Shown: piece after piece, positions 51,950-60,219 of the stretch | How positions within the stretch are numbered: the stretch's first letter is position 1 | How the letters are laid out: each line of letters starts with the position of its first letter | DNA from: an uncultured Erysipelotrichaceae bacterium | Lineage (GTDB): Bacteria > Bacillota_I > Bacilli_A > Erysipelotrichales > Erysipelotrichaceae | Length of the DNA stretch: 64,000 bases | Assembly (NCBI GenBank): GCA_902766005.1 | Contig: CACXCB010000323.1 | Location: 1-64,000 of the forward strand | Direction of reading: 5' to 3' | Program-made: the position numbers and the translations under genes | Notes under the pieces: model-generated | What the model saw: only the letters and a program-made list of their open reading frames with translations | Database searches by the model: none | What the model was told of the DNA's origin: nothing

Positions 51950-53134
51950 CTATTTGATTACGATTTTTATCTTACAGTCGGAAAGAGGATATGTTGAGCA
52001 GGCATGGTAGTAAGAATATTTCTTATCAGCCCATCTTCTGCCGTCTCCTTCTTCAGGCACAAATACATTTCCTGCAAGAAGCTTGCATCTGCAGAAACCG
52101 CATGCACCGCTTCTGCAACGGGAGTTGTTCGGAATGCCTGCTCTTTCCAGGGCAACAGTGAGCGGCTCTAAAGGATTTGCCTCAATGATATCTTCCTGAA
52201 TGCCGCGAAGAACAGTCAGCTTGACAGGTGCAGGATTGAAGTCCTTCGGCCAGCCATCTGCTTTTGTGATGTCCCTTGGTGCGCCGAAGATCTCCATGCG
52301 GATTCTTCTTCGCGGAACATGCATTTCTGCAAGCTGTTCTTTGACAAAGTGATACATCGGAAGCGGTCCGCAGATGAAGTAGGAACAATCCTCTGCAGAA
52401 TACTTCTGAATGATCTCTTTGGTCAGGAAACCTTTTTCACCTTCATAGTCTTCTTCACCGGAAATAACGTTAATGAACTTCACTTTGTCGGATTGGATGG
52501 CTTTCAGCTGTTTTTCAAGAATGATATCTTTTGTCGAAACAGATCCATAAAGGATGGTTAACTGAATATCCAGTGTTCCGTTTTCGATTTCCTTTGCCAT
52601 GGAATAAAATGGGGTAATGCCGGATCCGCCTGCAAGGGCAACGATATTTTTGGAATCTCTTAACGGCTCATAACAGAATTCGCCAAATGGCAGATGCGCT
52701 GTAAAGGTATCGCCTTCTTTGGCATTGTCATAGAGCCAGCTGGAGACAAAACCCTCGTTTGGCTTTCCCTGACGGATTGTCAGTTCAAAGTAAGGATCTT
52801 CGGATCTTGCCTGGAAAGGTGCACTGCAGATGGAATAAGGCCTTGTGGTGATTGTATTACCAATCTGCAATTCCAGAGAACAATACTGTCCGGCTTTAAA
52901 GGGCGGGAGGATATCTCCGTTAATGGCTTTGAATGTGTATTTTTTGGCGGTAGGGGATACTTCTTCAACCTTTGTAATCATGACGTCTGTCTTTTCCGGA
53001 TGCAGCTCTTTGGCGGTTTCACGGATCGGGTCACGATAGATATTGTTGGGGTCGCCATGCTGGATCAAAGATCTTCTTGCCTTGGTGACACGGGAAGCAC
53101 CGGTTACGTCTTTTAAAAATCCATTGACTTTCAT
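51950..53134 (-). CDS. FAD/2Fe-2S ferredoxin reductase-like oxidoreductase
   Basis: 394 residues. After a roughly 45-residue N-terminal extension there is a ferredoxin-reductase type FAD domain (TTRPYSICSAP) and an NAD domain (IVALAGGSGITPFYSMA; FICGPLPMYHF), then a C-terminal 2Fe-2S domain with CRSGACGFCRCKL and a fourth Cys in HACSTYP. It shuttles electrons between NAD(P)H and a partner. The start overlaps the stop of the preceding flavoprotein gene by 4 nt (ATGA), so the two products likely work together. Confidence 0.9.
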   Translation of the reverse strand: MKVNGFLKDVTGASRVTKARRSLIQHGDPNNIYRDPIRETAKELHPEKTDVMITKVEEVSPTAKKYTFKAINGDILPPFKAGQYCSLELQIGNTITTRPYSICSAPFQARSEDPYFELTIRQGKPNEGFVSSWLYDNAKEGDTFTAHLPFGEFCYEPLRDSKNIVALAGGSGITPFYSMAKEIENGTLDIQLTILYGSVSTKDIILEKQLKAIQSDKVKFINVISGEEDYEGEKGFLTKEIIQKYSAEDCSYFICGPLPMYHFVKEQLAEMHVPRRRIRMEIFGAPRDITKADGWPKDFNPAPVKLTVLRGIQEDIIEANPLEPLTVALERAGIPNNSRCRSGACGFCRCKLLAGNVFVPEEGDGRRWADKKYSYYHACSTYPLSDCKIKIVIK

Positions 53135-54684
53135 GATTCTGCCTCCTTCATCCAGGTAAGAATTGTTCTTGCGGCAATCCTGCCGTTATTGATGTTACAG
53201 GCCATGCCGTCACCGACAAGCTGATGGCTTGCACATCCGACGAGGCCTTTGATGTAGAATTCTTTTTCGATGTCTTCCAGTCTTGCCACCACGGAGTTGT
53301 CCATGGAGTGCTGATAGCCATAGATGCCTCCTCTGTAATCGCTTGTATAATGGGACATGGTGACAGGTGTTTCAATTTCGATTTCCACGATATGATCCAG
53401 AAGATTAACGCCGAGGTGATCGGATACACGTTCGATCATTTCCTTGGCAACCTTGTTTTTGATCGCAAAGTAGTCGTCTGCCTTGACATCCATGAAACAT
53501 TCCGGTAGCGGAAGATAGGTGATAGACAAAGATGTCATGCCCTCTTTTACACAATCCGGATTTGCATAGTTCAGGCAGATGGTTGTCAGATAATCCCAAC
53601 CGCCAAGCTGTCTGCCTTCTTTCCAGAAGACATCCGTATCAAAAGGAATATCACTGGAGAAGACGGAATAATCATGGATGTTCAGGTCTTCCGGTTTCTG
53701 ATCGAGCAATAAGACAACACTGAAGTTTGTGACACTCATCGGCATGGCATTGGCATACTTTCTTGCCTGTGGGGGAACTTCGCTTTGCGGCTCAATCATC
53801 TTTCCGTAGACGGTATTCGGATATGGAGCAGAAGCGATATAATCCGTATGGATTTCATCGCCTCTGGAAGTTCTTACACCGTAAACTTTACCGTCTTTGA
53901 CAAGTATCTTGTCAACATTTTGTCCGTATTCAAACTGCACACCGAGTTCTTCGCATTTTTCCGCCATGGCAACAGACATTTCGTGAGAAAAACCTCTTGC
54001 GACATAGCTGCCTCCGATCATATAGTCTGCCATCAGGAAGGCATAGATCGTAAACGGAAGAGTGCTCAAAGGCTGTCCGACATAAATCCAGTAGGCACTC
54101 AGGATCTTTTTGACGGCTAACGGCAGATCGAATGTTTTGTCGATGACTTCTTTTGCACTGTAGCCGGCTGTTTTGACGAGAGGTTCATGCTGTAAAAGCA
54201 TCTGTGCTTTGGAAATGGAGTGATCGTTTAAGAATAATACGGATTCATAGACATTCTTGCACAATTCCAACAGGCGGTTGACTTCACCTTTTGTACCCGG
54301 ATACTGTTCTTCAATTTCATCCGCACAGATCCATGTTCCGTCCTCTCTTCTTCCCGCATGTAATTCAATGTCGATATCATCTTTCGGGGAGTAGAGGTTA
54401 TAAGCCTCAGGTACCCTCAGCCAGTCAATAGCGACTTTCATCTCGTCCAGGTATTCCCGGATGTACAAAGGATCTTCAGCCGGACCCAGAGACATCATTT
54501 CATGGAGGGTTGCCTCCATTTCCATCCCGTTACGGACAAAGCTTGTTGCCATGCCGCCGGGAAGGTTATGTCTTTCCAAAATTAAAACATCTTTACCTTC
54601 ACTGGCCAATTTCATAGCACAGCTCATGCCTGCAAGGGCACCACCGATGACGATGGCATCATACTTATCTTTATAAAATGGCAT
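53131..54684 (-). CDS. Phytoene-desaturase-like FAD oxidoreductase
   Basis: 517 residues. The N-terminal Rossmann signature is YDAIVIGGALAGMSCAMKLA with VLILERHNLPGGMATSF; the C-terminal flavin motif is VGCASHQLVGDGMACNINNGR (seen in parts). This is the CrtI/carotenoid-isomerase-like group; in non-pigmented anaerobes such proteins act on other lipids or unknown substrates. It is cotranscribed with an FAD/2Fe-2S reductase that could reduce it. AAGGAGC precedes the ATG. Confidence 0.87.
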   Translation of the reverse strand: MPFYKDKYDAIVIGGALAGMSCAMKLASEGKDVLILERHNLPGGMATSFVRNGMEMEATLHEMMSLGPAEDPLYIREYLDEMKVAIDWLRVPEAYNLYSPKDDIDIELHAGRREDGTWICADEIEEQYPGTKGEVNRLLELCKNVYESVLFLNDHSISKAQMLLQHEPLVKTAGYSAKEVIDKTFDLPLAVKKILSAYWIYVGQPLSTLPFTIYAFLMADYMIGGSYVARGFSHEMSVAMAEKCEELGVQFEYGQNVDKILVKDGKVYGVRTSRGDEIHTDYIASAPYPNTVYGKMIEPQSEVPPQARKYANAMPMSVTNFSVVLLLDQKPEDLNIHDYSVFSSDIPFDTDVFWKEGRQLGGWDYLTTICLNYANPDCVKEGMTSLSITYLPLPECFMDVKADDYFAIKNKVAKEMIERVSDHLGVNLLDHIVEIEIETPVTMSHYTSDYRGGIYGYQHSMDNSVVARLEDIEKEFYIKGLVGCASHQLVGDGMACNINNGRIAARTILTWMKEAES

Positions 54685-54711
54685 GTTTTTTTTTGCTCCT
54701 TATTTGTATTA

Positions 54712-54747
54712 ATTATAAATACGGTTGCATGTTCACGTCAATGAACA
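54712..54747 (-). promoter_or_regulatory. Promoter with -35-centred palindrome, flavoprotein operon
   Basis: Minus strand -35 TTGACG and -10 TATAAT, 18 nt apart. The -35 hexamer is exactly the 6-nt spacer of the perfect inverted repeat TGTTCA-TTGACG-TGAACA (54730-54747), so a repressor or activator dimer would sit on the -35. Confidence 0.65.
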
Positions 54748-54840
54748 AGAGAAAGTTTGCGAAAGATTTCACAGGAAGCGAAATGCTTTTCTTCCGGAAA
54801 AAGATTGATTATGATGGAAATACAATACCGGAGGTGAATG

Positions 54841-55143
54841 ATGCAGTTTGTTGTGACAGCGTATGACGGAAAGGACATGCTGGAAAAAAGAATGTTCGTC
54901 AGGGGAAGACATCTTGAAAACATTGCCAAAGTGAAAGAAAAAGGACATGTAGTATGTGCAGGCGGCATTCTGGATGAACAGGGAAAACCAAAAGGATCGG
55001 TTCTTGTTCTGGATTTTGAAAATGAAGATCTTTTTAATGAATATCTTGCCAATGAGCCGTACATTACGGAAAAGGTATGGGAAGATATCAGAGTGGAAAA
55101 GATGAATGTCGTCATTGTCAATGACGAGAAAGTCGGGAAATAA
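54841..55143 (+). CDS. YciI-like protein
   Basis: 100-residue ferredoxin-like-fold protein of the YciI family: QFVVTAYDGKDMLEKR, RGRHLENIAKVKEKGHVVC, AGGILDEQGKPKGSVLV and FENEDLFNEYLANEPYI. YciI proteins are proposed to act on small metabolites; no reaction is established. GGAGGTGA precedes two adjacent ATGs (54838, 54841); spacing favours the second. Divergent from the flavoprotein operon. Confidence 0.85.
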   Translation: MQFVVTAYDGKDMLEKRMFVRGRHLENIAKVKEKGHVVCAGGILDEQGKPKGSVLVLDFENEDLFNEYLANEPYITEKVWEDIRVEKMNVVIVNDEKVGK

Positions 55144-55253
55144 TCCTTTGCATGAGATGGAATATAACCCTCTCTTTTTTTGTGGCAATTCATGTTGTTG
55201 CACGGACGGAGTACATTTATAATATAAGGCAGAAAATGAGGTGACAGACCTGT

Positions 55254-55652
55254 ATGGGAAAAAAGCAGTTTCTATTATTTGCGATCGTTATGGGATTAAT
55301 ATCTCTTGGATTTGGCATATATATTGTCGTATTTGAAGCACAGGGTTTCAAAACGACAACGGCAGTGATTGATCATGTGGATGAGACATGGACCGGCACG
55401 GATGCGGATGGTATTTCGGAGTATACATATGATGTGTATGTTGATTATACGGTAGACGGAAAACAGTATCACGGAAGAAGTGATTTTTACGCTGACGGGT
55501 ATGAAGCAGGAAAGAAAATCAAAATTTACTACAACCCTGAAAATCCCGAAGAGATCCATGGGGATGCGAAAGGATTCGGGATATATTTGATTATTCTTGG
55601 ACCGGTTCTGATTGCAGCAGCAGGCTTGATGTCATTAAGAGGGGGTGCATAA
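55254..55652 (+). CDS. DUF3592 membrane protein
   Basis: 132 residues: transmembrane helix at about 6-26, a beta-rich extracellular domain (GFKTTTAVIDHVDETWTG; VDYTVDGKQYHGRS; IKIYYNPENPEEIH) and a second helix at about 108-128. This is the DUF3592 pattern; function unknown. GAGGTGACAGACCTGT precedes the ATG and TATAAT lies about 30 nt further up. The next gene starts on its stop codon. Confidence 0.8.
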   Translation: MGKKQFLLFAIVMGLISLGFGIYIVVFEAQGFKTTTAVIDHVDETWTGTDADGISEYTYDVYVDYTVDGKQYHGRSDFYADGYEAGKKIKIYYNPENPEEIHGDAKGFGIYLIILGPVLIAAAGLMSLRGGA

Positions 55653-56077
55653 TGGCAGGAATGCAAAGTATTCCGCTATTGCTTTGCGGCATATTCTATG
55701 CGGTTTTATGTGTTTTCAGTATTGTTACGGGAATGATCTACATGAGTGGGAAAAAAGAGCTAAATCCATTGGAACTGTCTGACAGATTCATGGAAAAACT
55801 ATCCGATCCTCAGAAAAGAACAGCCTTTGCGAAGAAGATGGGCTTTGTCACATTTGTGGTCGGTATTGTACAGGGAATGACTTCTTATTGCCTCTTAAAA
55901 GCAGGAGGTCCGGTATTGTACTGGATCGCGCTTGGTTTTACCGTTTTTTCCATCGGGTCGGTATCTGTCAAACTCAAAGGAAAGATCAATGCCTTTCCAT
56001 TATTGAAATCTGTTGCCTATATCAGCATACTGATTGTTCTGCTGATGGGAAGTACAAGAGCTTTGTTTTTTCATTGA
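55652..56077 (+). CDS. Small membrane protein of unknown function
   Basis: 141 residues with four predicted transmembrane helices (about 7-29, 67-87, 92-108, 119-138) and a cytoplasmic-looking loop LELSDRFMEKLSDPQKRTAF. I do not recognise a family. The start overlaps the DUF3592 stop by one base (TAATGG), so the two are coexpressed and may act together. Terminator directly after. Confidence 0.72.
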   Translation: MAGMQSIPLLLCGIFYAVLCVFSIVTGMIYMSGKKELNPLELSDRFMEKLSDPQKRTAFAKKMGFVTFVVGIVQGMTSYCLLKAGGPVLYWIALGFTVFSIGSVSVKLKGKINAFPLLKSVAYISILIVLLMGSTRALFFH

Positions 56078-56103
56078 CCGAAGATTAGCTTTCGGTCTTT
56101 TTT
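56075..56103 (+). terminator. Terminator of the DUF3592 operon
   Basis: GACCGAA and TTCGGTC around 8 nt, followed by TTTTTT; overlaps the stop codon. Confidence 0.8.
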
Positions 56104-56130
56104 AAAAATGAAGCACTTTTGTGCTTCATT
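56104..56130 (-). terminator. Terminator of iadA
   Basis: Minus strand AATGAAGCAC and GTGCTTCATT around AAAA, followed by TTT; the iadA stop codon is in the stem. Confidence 0.75.
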
Positions 56131-57268
56131 CATAGTTATAGTAGTTTTTAGCTTTTAATTGTTTGTCTTGTACCGCAATCCTGCCCATGACAATTACCGT
56201 ATCGATATCCAGATTTTCATCCAACAGGACAAGATCGGCATCAGCGTCTTTTTGAATCCTGCCTTTCTGTTTCAATAGAAGGGCATCTGCAACATTTTCA
56301 GTGATGACGGAGATTGCATCGGAAACCAGTGCATGCTTATCTTTGATCAGACAGCGGATGGTATCATACAGCGTTTCCATCTTTCCTACGCCCATGCCGA
56401 TAATCTTTTTATCTGCACTCCAGACAGGAAAGCTGCCGTTGGAATCGGAACTGAGCGTGATTTGCGAAAGAGGAACCCTTTCCATGGCCTTGGCAAGTAT
56501 TTCGGCAGTCTTATCTGTTTCTGTGCCGGAAGTAAAGTCGATATATCCGCCCATATCCGCAAATGCATATGCATCTTCAAGCTGGTTGGCAACATGGGTA
56601 GGACGGAAATGAAATATCGGAATATCCGTTTCTTTAACGATTTCCATCACTTTTTTATAACCGTCTTTTCCTCTGCCCGTATGCATATGGACAACACCCG
56701 GTTTTTTTGCCAGCAGGCCTGCAGTCCTTGCTTCTGTGGCAATTCTTGCAAGCTCTTCTTTGGAAATGTTGCTGGAGCGATGATCGCTGATCGCAATCTT
56801 GACACCGATGATTTCATCGATAAAGGCAATATCTCTTCCGATGGAACCCGTCAGTGTATTGGAAGGGTAAACGTAGGAACCGGTCAGGCAATACGCGGAC
56901 ATGCCCTGTTCTCTGAGCGCTTTTGTTCTTGCAACAAGGGTTTCCACGCTTTTGGCATGGTGATCTGTTCCTAACAGTCCGACAACGGTTGTTACACCAT
57001 AACGGATACAATCCGTAAACTGGATTTCACGGATCAGGCTGGAGAATCCATCCTCGCCACCGCCGCCGATAATATGGACGTGCTGGTCGAGAAAACCCGG
57101 AACCATGATTTTTCCTTCCGCATTGATGATTGTAAAATCTTCATCCCATGTAAAGTCAATGTGCGGCGCAATCCGGATGATCTTCTGGTTGCAGACCAGA
57201 ACATCCTGTATGCCGAGATCCTTTGGCGCATAGACATGTGCATTCTGAATCAGCAGGAACATTGTCAT
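56126..57268 (-). CDS. iadA: Isoaspartyl dipeptidase
   Basis: 380-residue amidohydrolase. The metal site begins with PGFLDQHVHIIGGGGEDGF; HMHTGRG and FHFRPTHV supply further His, and SLSSDSNGSFPVW the catalytic Asp. This is the beta-aspartyl dipeptidase family, which clears isoaspartyl dipeptides from aged proteins. The ATG overlaps the aminotransferase stop as ATGA; an internal ATG two codons later is less likely. In operon with a class IV aminotransferase. Confidence 0.92.
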   Translation of the reverse strand: MTMFLLIQNAHVYAPKDLGIQDVLVCNQKIIRIAPHIDFTWDEDFTIINAEGKIMVPGFLDQHVHIIGGGGEDGFSSLIREIQFTDCIRYGVTTVVGLLGTDHHAKSVETLVARTKALREQGMSAYCLTGSYVYPSNTLTGSIGRDIAFIDEIIGVKIAISDHRSSNISKEELARIATEARTAGLLAKKPGVVHMHTGRGKDGYKKVMEIVKETDIPIFHFRPTHVANQLEDAYAFADMGGYIDFTSGTETDKTAEILAKAMERVPLSQITLSSDSNGSFPVWSADKKIIGMGVGKMETLYDTIRCLIKDKHALVSDAISVITENVADALLLKQKGRIQKDADADLVLLDENLDIDTVIVMGRIAVQDKQLKAKNYYNYE

Positions 57269-58125
57269 TCACCCATCCAGTGTCCTGTTTCTTCCCTGAC
57301 CATATAAAAGTATGCATTCTGTATCTTCAGATATGTTTCTTCATCTTTCATACCCAGGGATCTTCCATCCAAAGTATCAGCACGTTTGATCAGCTTGCTG
57401 GAAGAGAGGACGATTAATTCATCTGCTTCATCGAGTTCTTCAAGGCCGATTCTTCTGTGTATGACGGGAATATGTAAATCCTTACAGATTTTTTCCACAT
57501 GCTTTCGGGAAATGGATGGCAGAATCAGCTCATCCAGAGGCGGAGCAATCAAAGTCTGATCTTTCAGGATCACTAATGAGCTGTGTGCACATTCCGTGAC
57601 ATTGTTTCCCCTGTGGAAAACAGCCTCTTGGCAACCGGCTTCCTCAGCTCTTTGGGCAGCCATGACATTGGGAATTAAATTCAATGTCTTGATATTGCAG
57701 TGGAAGAAGCGGGTATCCTCTATAGTGATCAGTTTTAATGCATCTGTCACAGAAAGCTTTTTGAGGGGACTGACGGTAATCAAAAGGGTGGAAGGTGTTC
57801 CTGCGGGCGGGAAGATATGGTTTCTGGCACAGTTTCCGCGGGAAGTCTGCCAGTAGATGGATAATCCCTCATCAGAATCTGCCGCATCAACACATTTCTG
57901 TAATGTCTTTTTTAATTCTTCCCTGTCCATCGGCGGAGCAATTTCCATGAGTCGCAAAGAGTTCTCAAAGCGATCCAGGTGATCCTCAATCGCAAACATC
58001 TTTCTGTTGAAAGCGAAGGTGAAGTCGTATACACCATCTCCGAAAAAGAGGGCTCTGTCCTGCATGGGAATCTGTATTTCTTCCACATTCCCCATAATGC
58101 CATTGTAGTAACCAATTCTGTTCAT
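57265..58125 (-). CDS. Class IV aminotransferase (D-amino-acid transaminase-like)
   Basis: 286 residues of fold-type IV PLP enzymes: IPMQDRALFFGDGVYDFTFA at the N-terminus, PLP lysine in NIKTLNLIPNVMA, and GNNVTECAHSSLVIL with the cofactor-binding Glu. Closest in style to D-alanine aminotransferase; branched-chain or lyase alternatives remain. GAGGTATAAAAC precedes the ATG. A consensus promoter lies upstream; iadA is coupled downstream, suggesting use of D- or isoaspartyl-derived amino acids. Confidence 0.88.
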   Translation of the reverse strand: MNRIGYYNGIMGNVEEIQIPMQDRALFFGDGVYDFTFAFNRKMFAIEDHLDRFENSLRLMEIAPPMDREELKKTLQKCVDAADSDEGLSIYWQTSRGNCARNHIFPPAGTPSTLLITVSPLKKLSVTDALKLITIEDTRFFHCNIKTLNLIPNVMAAQRAEEAGCQEAVFHRGNNVTECAHSSLVILKDQTLIAPPLDELILPSISRKHVEKICKDLHIPVIHRRIGLEELDEADELIVLSSSKLIKRADTLDGRSLGMKDEETYLKIQNAYFYMVREETGHWMGE

Positions 58126-58148
58126 GTTTTATACCTCGTTGAAAAAAG

Positions 58149-58175
58149 AGTATACCTATTAAAAAAAGGTGTCAA
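58149..58175 (-). promoter_or_regulatory. Promoter of the aminotransferase-iadA operon
   Basis: Minus strand -35 TTGACA and -10 TATACT separated by 15 nt, 23 nt upstream of the start codon. Confidence 0.7.
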
Positions 58176-58184
58176 TTTTTTTGT

Positions 58185-58209
58185 AAAAAAGCATCCCGAA
58201 ACGGGATAC
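58185..58209 (-). terminator. Terminator of the lipoprotein gene
   Basis: Minus strand GTATCCCG and CGGGATGC around TTT, followed by six T. Confidence 0.8.
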
Positions 58210-58955
58210 TATTTCATTTGGATTCTTGAAAAAGTGATCTTCTTTTTCTGCAGTTCTTCCGGAAGGGTATGATCTGCATATTTGCGGAATGCATCATCTG
58301 TCAGTTTGATGTAGCCATCATCTGCACCTGTAGCGGCCAGGCTTTCTGCTTCAAAATATTTCATGTTTTCACATGTGGCAACATAGATGACAGGATTGGA
58401 AACATCTTCTTCCGCTGTCGTTTCCAAGGTTTCTTCAAAATGGTATGAGGCAAAAGAAATTTGCCTGTTTTTTCGAAATGCGGTATCAATCAGGGTATCC
58501 ACATCCAAGCCCATGAGTGCATCTTCTTCCAGAAAGGATTGCATCGTATCGATTTCTTCATCTGTCAGTGTGTCAGGCAGAAGATACAGTCTTACACCTT
58601 CATGTATCATCGCAGACTGCTCTTCGGAAAGGGTATACCCTCTGTCCTTCAGATAGTTTTCCGATACGACAAAATAGCAGAAACCTTTATCAGGTACAGA
58701 TTGATAAAGATTGTTCTCTTTCCATTCCAGCAACAGATCATCACTGTAATAATCGGAATGCAGAATATAAACGCCATCTTCTCCTTCAATGGATTTATAC
58801 CAGTTGTATGTGTCGATTGTCATTTCATCAAAGGACTTTCGAAAGGCATCGCCTTCTTCGGAAATGTAAAAATGATCAATGATGTAATAATCATAATTTG
58901 CTGAGCAGCCCGCAAAGAAACATGTCATTGCCAGAATCAAACCTGTTTTTTTCAT
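58209..58955 (-). CDS. Lipoprotein of unknown function
   Basis: 248 residues. The signal peptide KKTGLILAMTCFFAGC ends in a lipobox (FAGC), predicting a diacylglyceryl-anchored extracellular protein. The mature part is acidic, with SDYYSDDLLLEWKENNLYQS, LSEEQSAMIHEGVRLYLLPD and TYxAT-like VIYVATCENM; I do not recognise a family with confidence. GGAGAAAGCAT precedes the ATG. Divergent from the radical SAM/ABC operon, which may indicate a related envelope role. Confidence 0.78.
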   Translation of the reverse strand: MKKTGLILAMTCFFAGCSANYDYYIIDHFYISEEGDAFRKSFDEMTIDTYNWYKSIEGEDGVYILHSDYYSDDLLLEWKENNLYQSVPDKGFCYFVVSENYLKDRGYTLSEEQSAMIHEGVRLYLLPDTLTDEEIDTMQSFLEEDALMGLDVDTLIDTAFRKNRQISFASYHFEETLETTAEEDVSNPVIYVATCENMKYFEAESLAATGADDGYIKLTDDAFRKYADHTLPEELQKKKITFSRIQMK

Positions 58956-58972
58956 ATGCTTTCTCCAAAATC

Positions 58973-58981
58973 ATTTTATCA
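58973..58981 (-). promoter_or_regulatory. Extended -10 promoter of the lipoprotein gene
   Basis: Minus strand TG-A-TAAAAT, 17 nt upstream of the lipoprotein ATG. Confidence 0.45.
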
Positions 58982-59050
58982 TGAGCCAAAGACGAAAAAG
59001 ATTAAGCACATTTTAAGATTCTTAATCATTATGCCGACAAATAGCCTTAA

Positions 59051-59082
59051 TTGTCTAAAATATTTTATGCAATTATATTGCA
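59051..59082 (+). promoter_or_regulatory. Promoter and palindrome of the radical SAM/ABC operon
   Basis: -35 TTGTCT and -10 TATATT, 17 nt apart. The -10 overlaps a perfect inverted repeat TGCAAT-TAT-ATTGCA (59068-59082), a candidate operator for an unknown dimeric regulator. Confidence 0.6.
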
Positions 59083-59124
59083 AAAAACATAAAAATAAGA
59101 GATGATAATGATGAGGTAATAGAC

Positions 59125-60219
59125 ATGGGAAAAGAATTTGATATTCAGGAATATATGACAAAAGGCGTAGAAAGAGTTGTCAAAGATGCCATCAAGGCAG
59201 TTTTCAAAGATCCAAGAGAAAGCAAATTCATGATGCAGTTTTCACTTGCATCAAAAAGGGCAACCGATATCCGCAGAAAACAGGAAAAGGAGGGACTGCA
59301 TGTCCCGCCGTTTCTGATTGCCAGCATTACGAGTAGCTGCAACCTGCATTGTGCAGGATGCTATTCAAGAAGCAACCACGCTACTGTGGATGAAAAACCT
59401 GTCAGGCAGCTGACCAGTCAGGAATGGTTTGCCATTTTCGAAGAGGCACATGAGCTGGGCATCAGCTTTATTCTTCTGGCTGGCGGTGAGCCGACCATGC
59501 GCAGGGATATCATTCAGGAAGCCGGAAAGATGCAGGATATCCTGTTTCCGATTTTTACCAATGGTATCTTTCTGGATGAGAGATACATGCAGTTATTTGA
59601 TGAATGCCGCAACCTGATTCCGGTTTTAAGCATCGAGGGAGACCGAAAGATCACCGATGAAAGAAGAGGAGAGGGCATCTACGAAAAGCTGACTGCAAAT
59701 ATGGCTGAAATGCAAAGAAGAAACCTGATCTTTGGCATTTCCATCACGGTCACCAGGGAAAACCTGAAAGAGGTTACCTCCATGGAATACATACGGAAGA
59801 TGAAGGCAAGAGGATGCAAGCTGATCATCTATGTGGAATTTGTCCCTGTAACAGATGAGGCAAAGGAATTGGCCCTCACAGAAGAGGAGCAGGTATATCT
59901 GCATCAAATGGTTGATACAAACAGAACAGAGGAAGACGGTATTGTGATTGTTTCCTTCCCGGGTGATGAAAAGAGCTCCGGAGGTTGTATTGCTGCAGGA
60001 AGAGGCTTCTTTCATATCAATTCCCATGGCGGGGCGGAACCCTGTCCTTTCTCTCCCTATTCAGATGTCAACGTTAAAGATACTTCCTTAAAAGAGGCAA
60101 TGGGGTCAAAACTGTTCCATGCGCTTCAAGATGGTGGTATTCTTATGGATGACCATCTCGGCGGTTGTGTTCTTTTTGAAAAAAAGGAGATGGTCGAAGA
60201 ACTTTTACGAGGTGAATAA
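59125..60219 (+). CDS. Radical SAM protein
   Basis: 364 residues. The 4Fe-4S/SAM site is SSCNLHCAGCYSRSN (CxxxCxxC), followed by LLAGGEPTMRRD. The C-terminal part has extra cysteines (GGCIAAG, EPCPFSPYS, GGCVLFEKK), as in SPASM-type or twitch domains that hold an auxiliary cluster. A 60-residue helical N-terminus precedes the barrel. No precursor peptide or known RiPP gene is next to it; the substrate is unknown. GAGGTAATAG precedes the ATG; the ABC gene starts right after its stop. Confidence 0.9.
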   Translation: MGKEFDIQEYMTKGVERVVKDAIKAVFKDPRESKFMMQFSLASKRATDIRRKQEKEGLHVPPFLIASITSSCNLHCAGCYSRSNHATVDEKPVRQLTSQEWFAIFEEAHELGISFILLAGGEPTMRRDIIQEAGKMQDILFPIFTNGIFLDERYMQLFDECRNLIPVLSIEGDRKITDERRGEGIYEKLTANMAEMQRRNLIFGISITVTRENLKEVTSMEYIRKMKARGCKLIIYVEFVPVTDEAKELALTEEEQVYLHQMVDTNRTEEDGIVIVSFPGDEKSSGGCIAAGRGFFHINSHGGAEPCPFSPYSDVNVKDTSLKEAMGSKLFHALQDGGILMDDHLGGCVLFEKKEMVEELLRGE

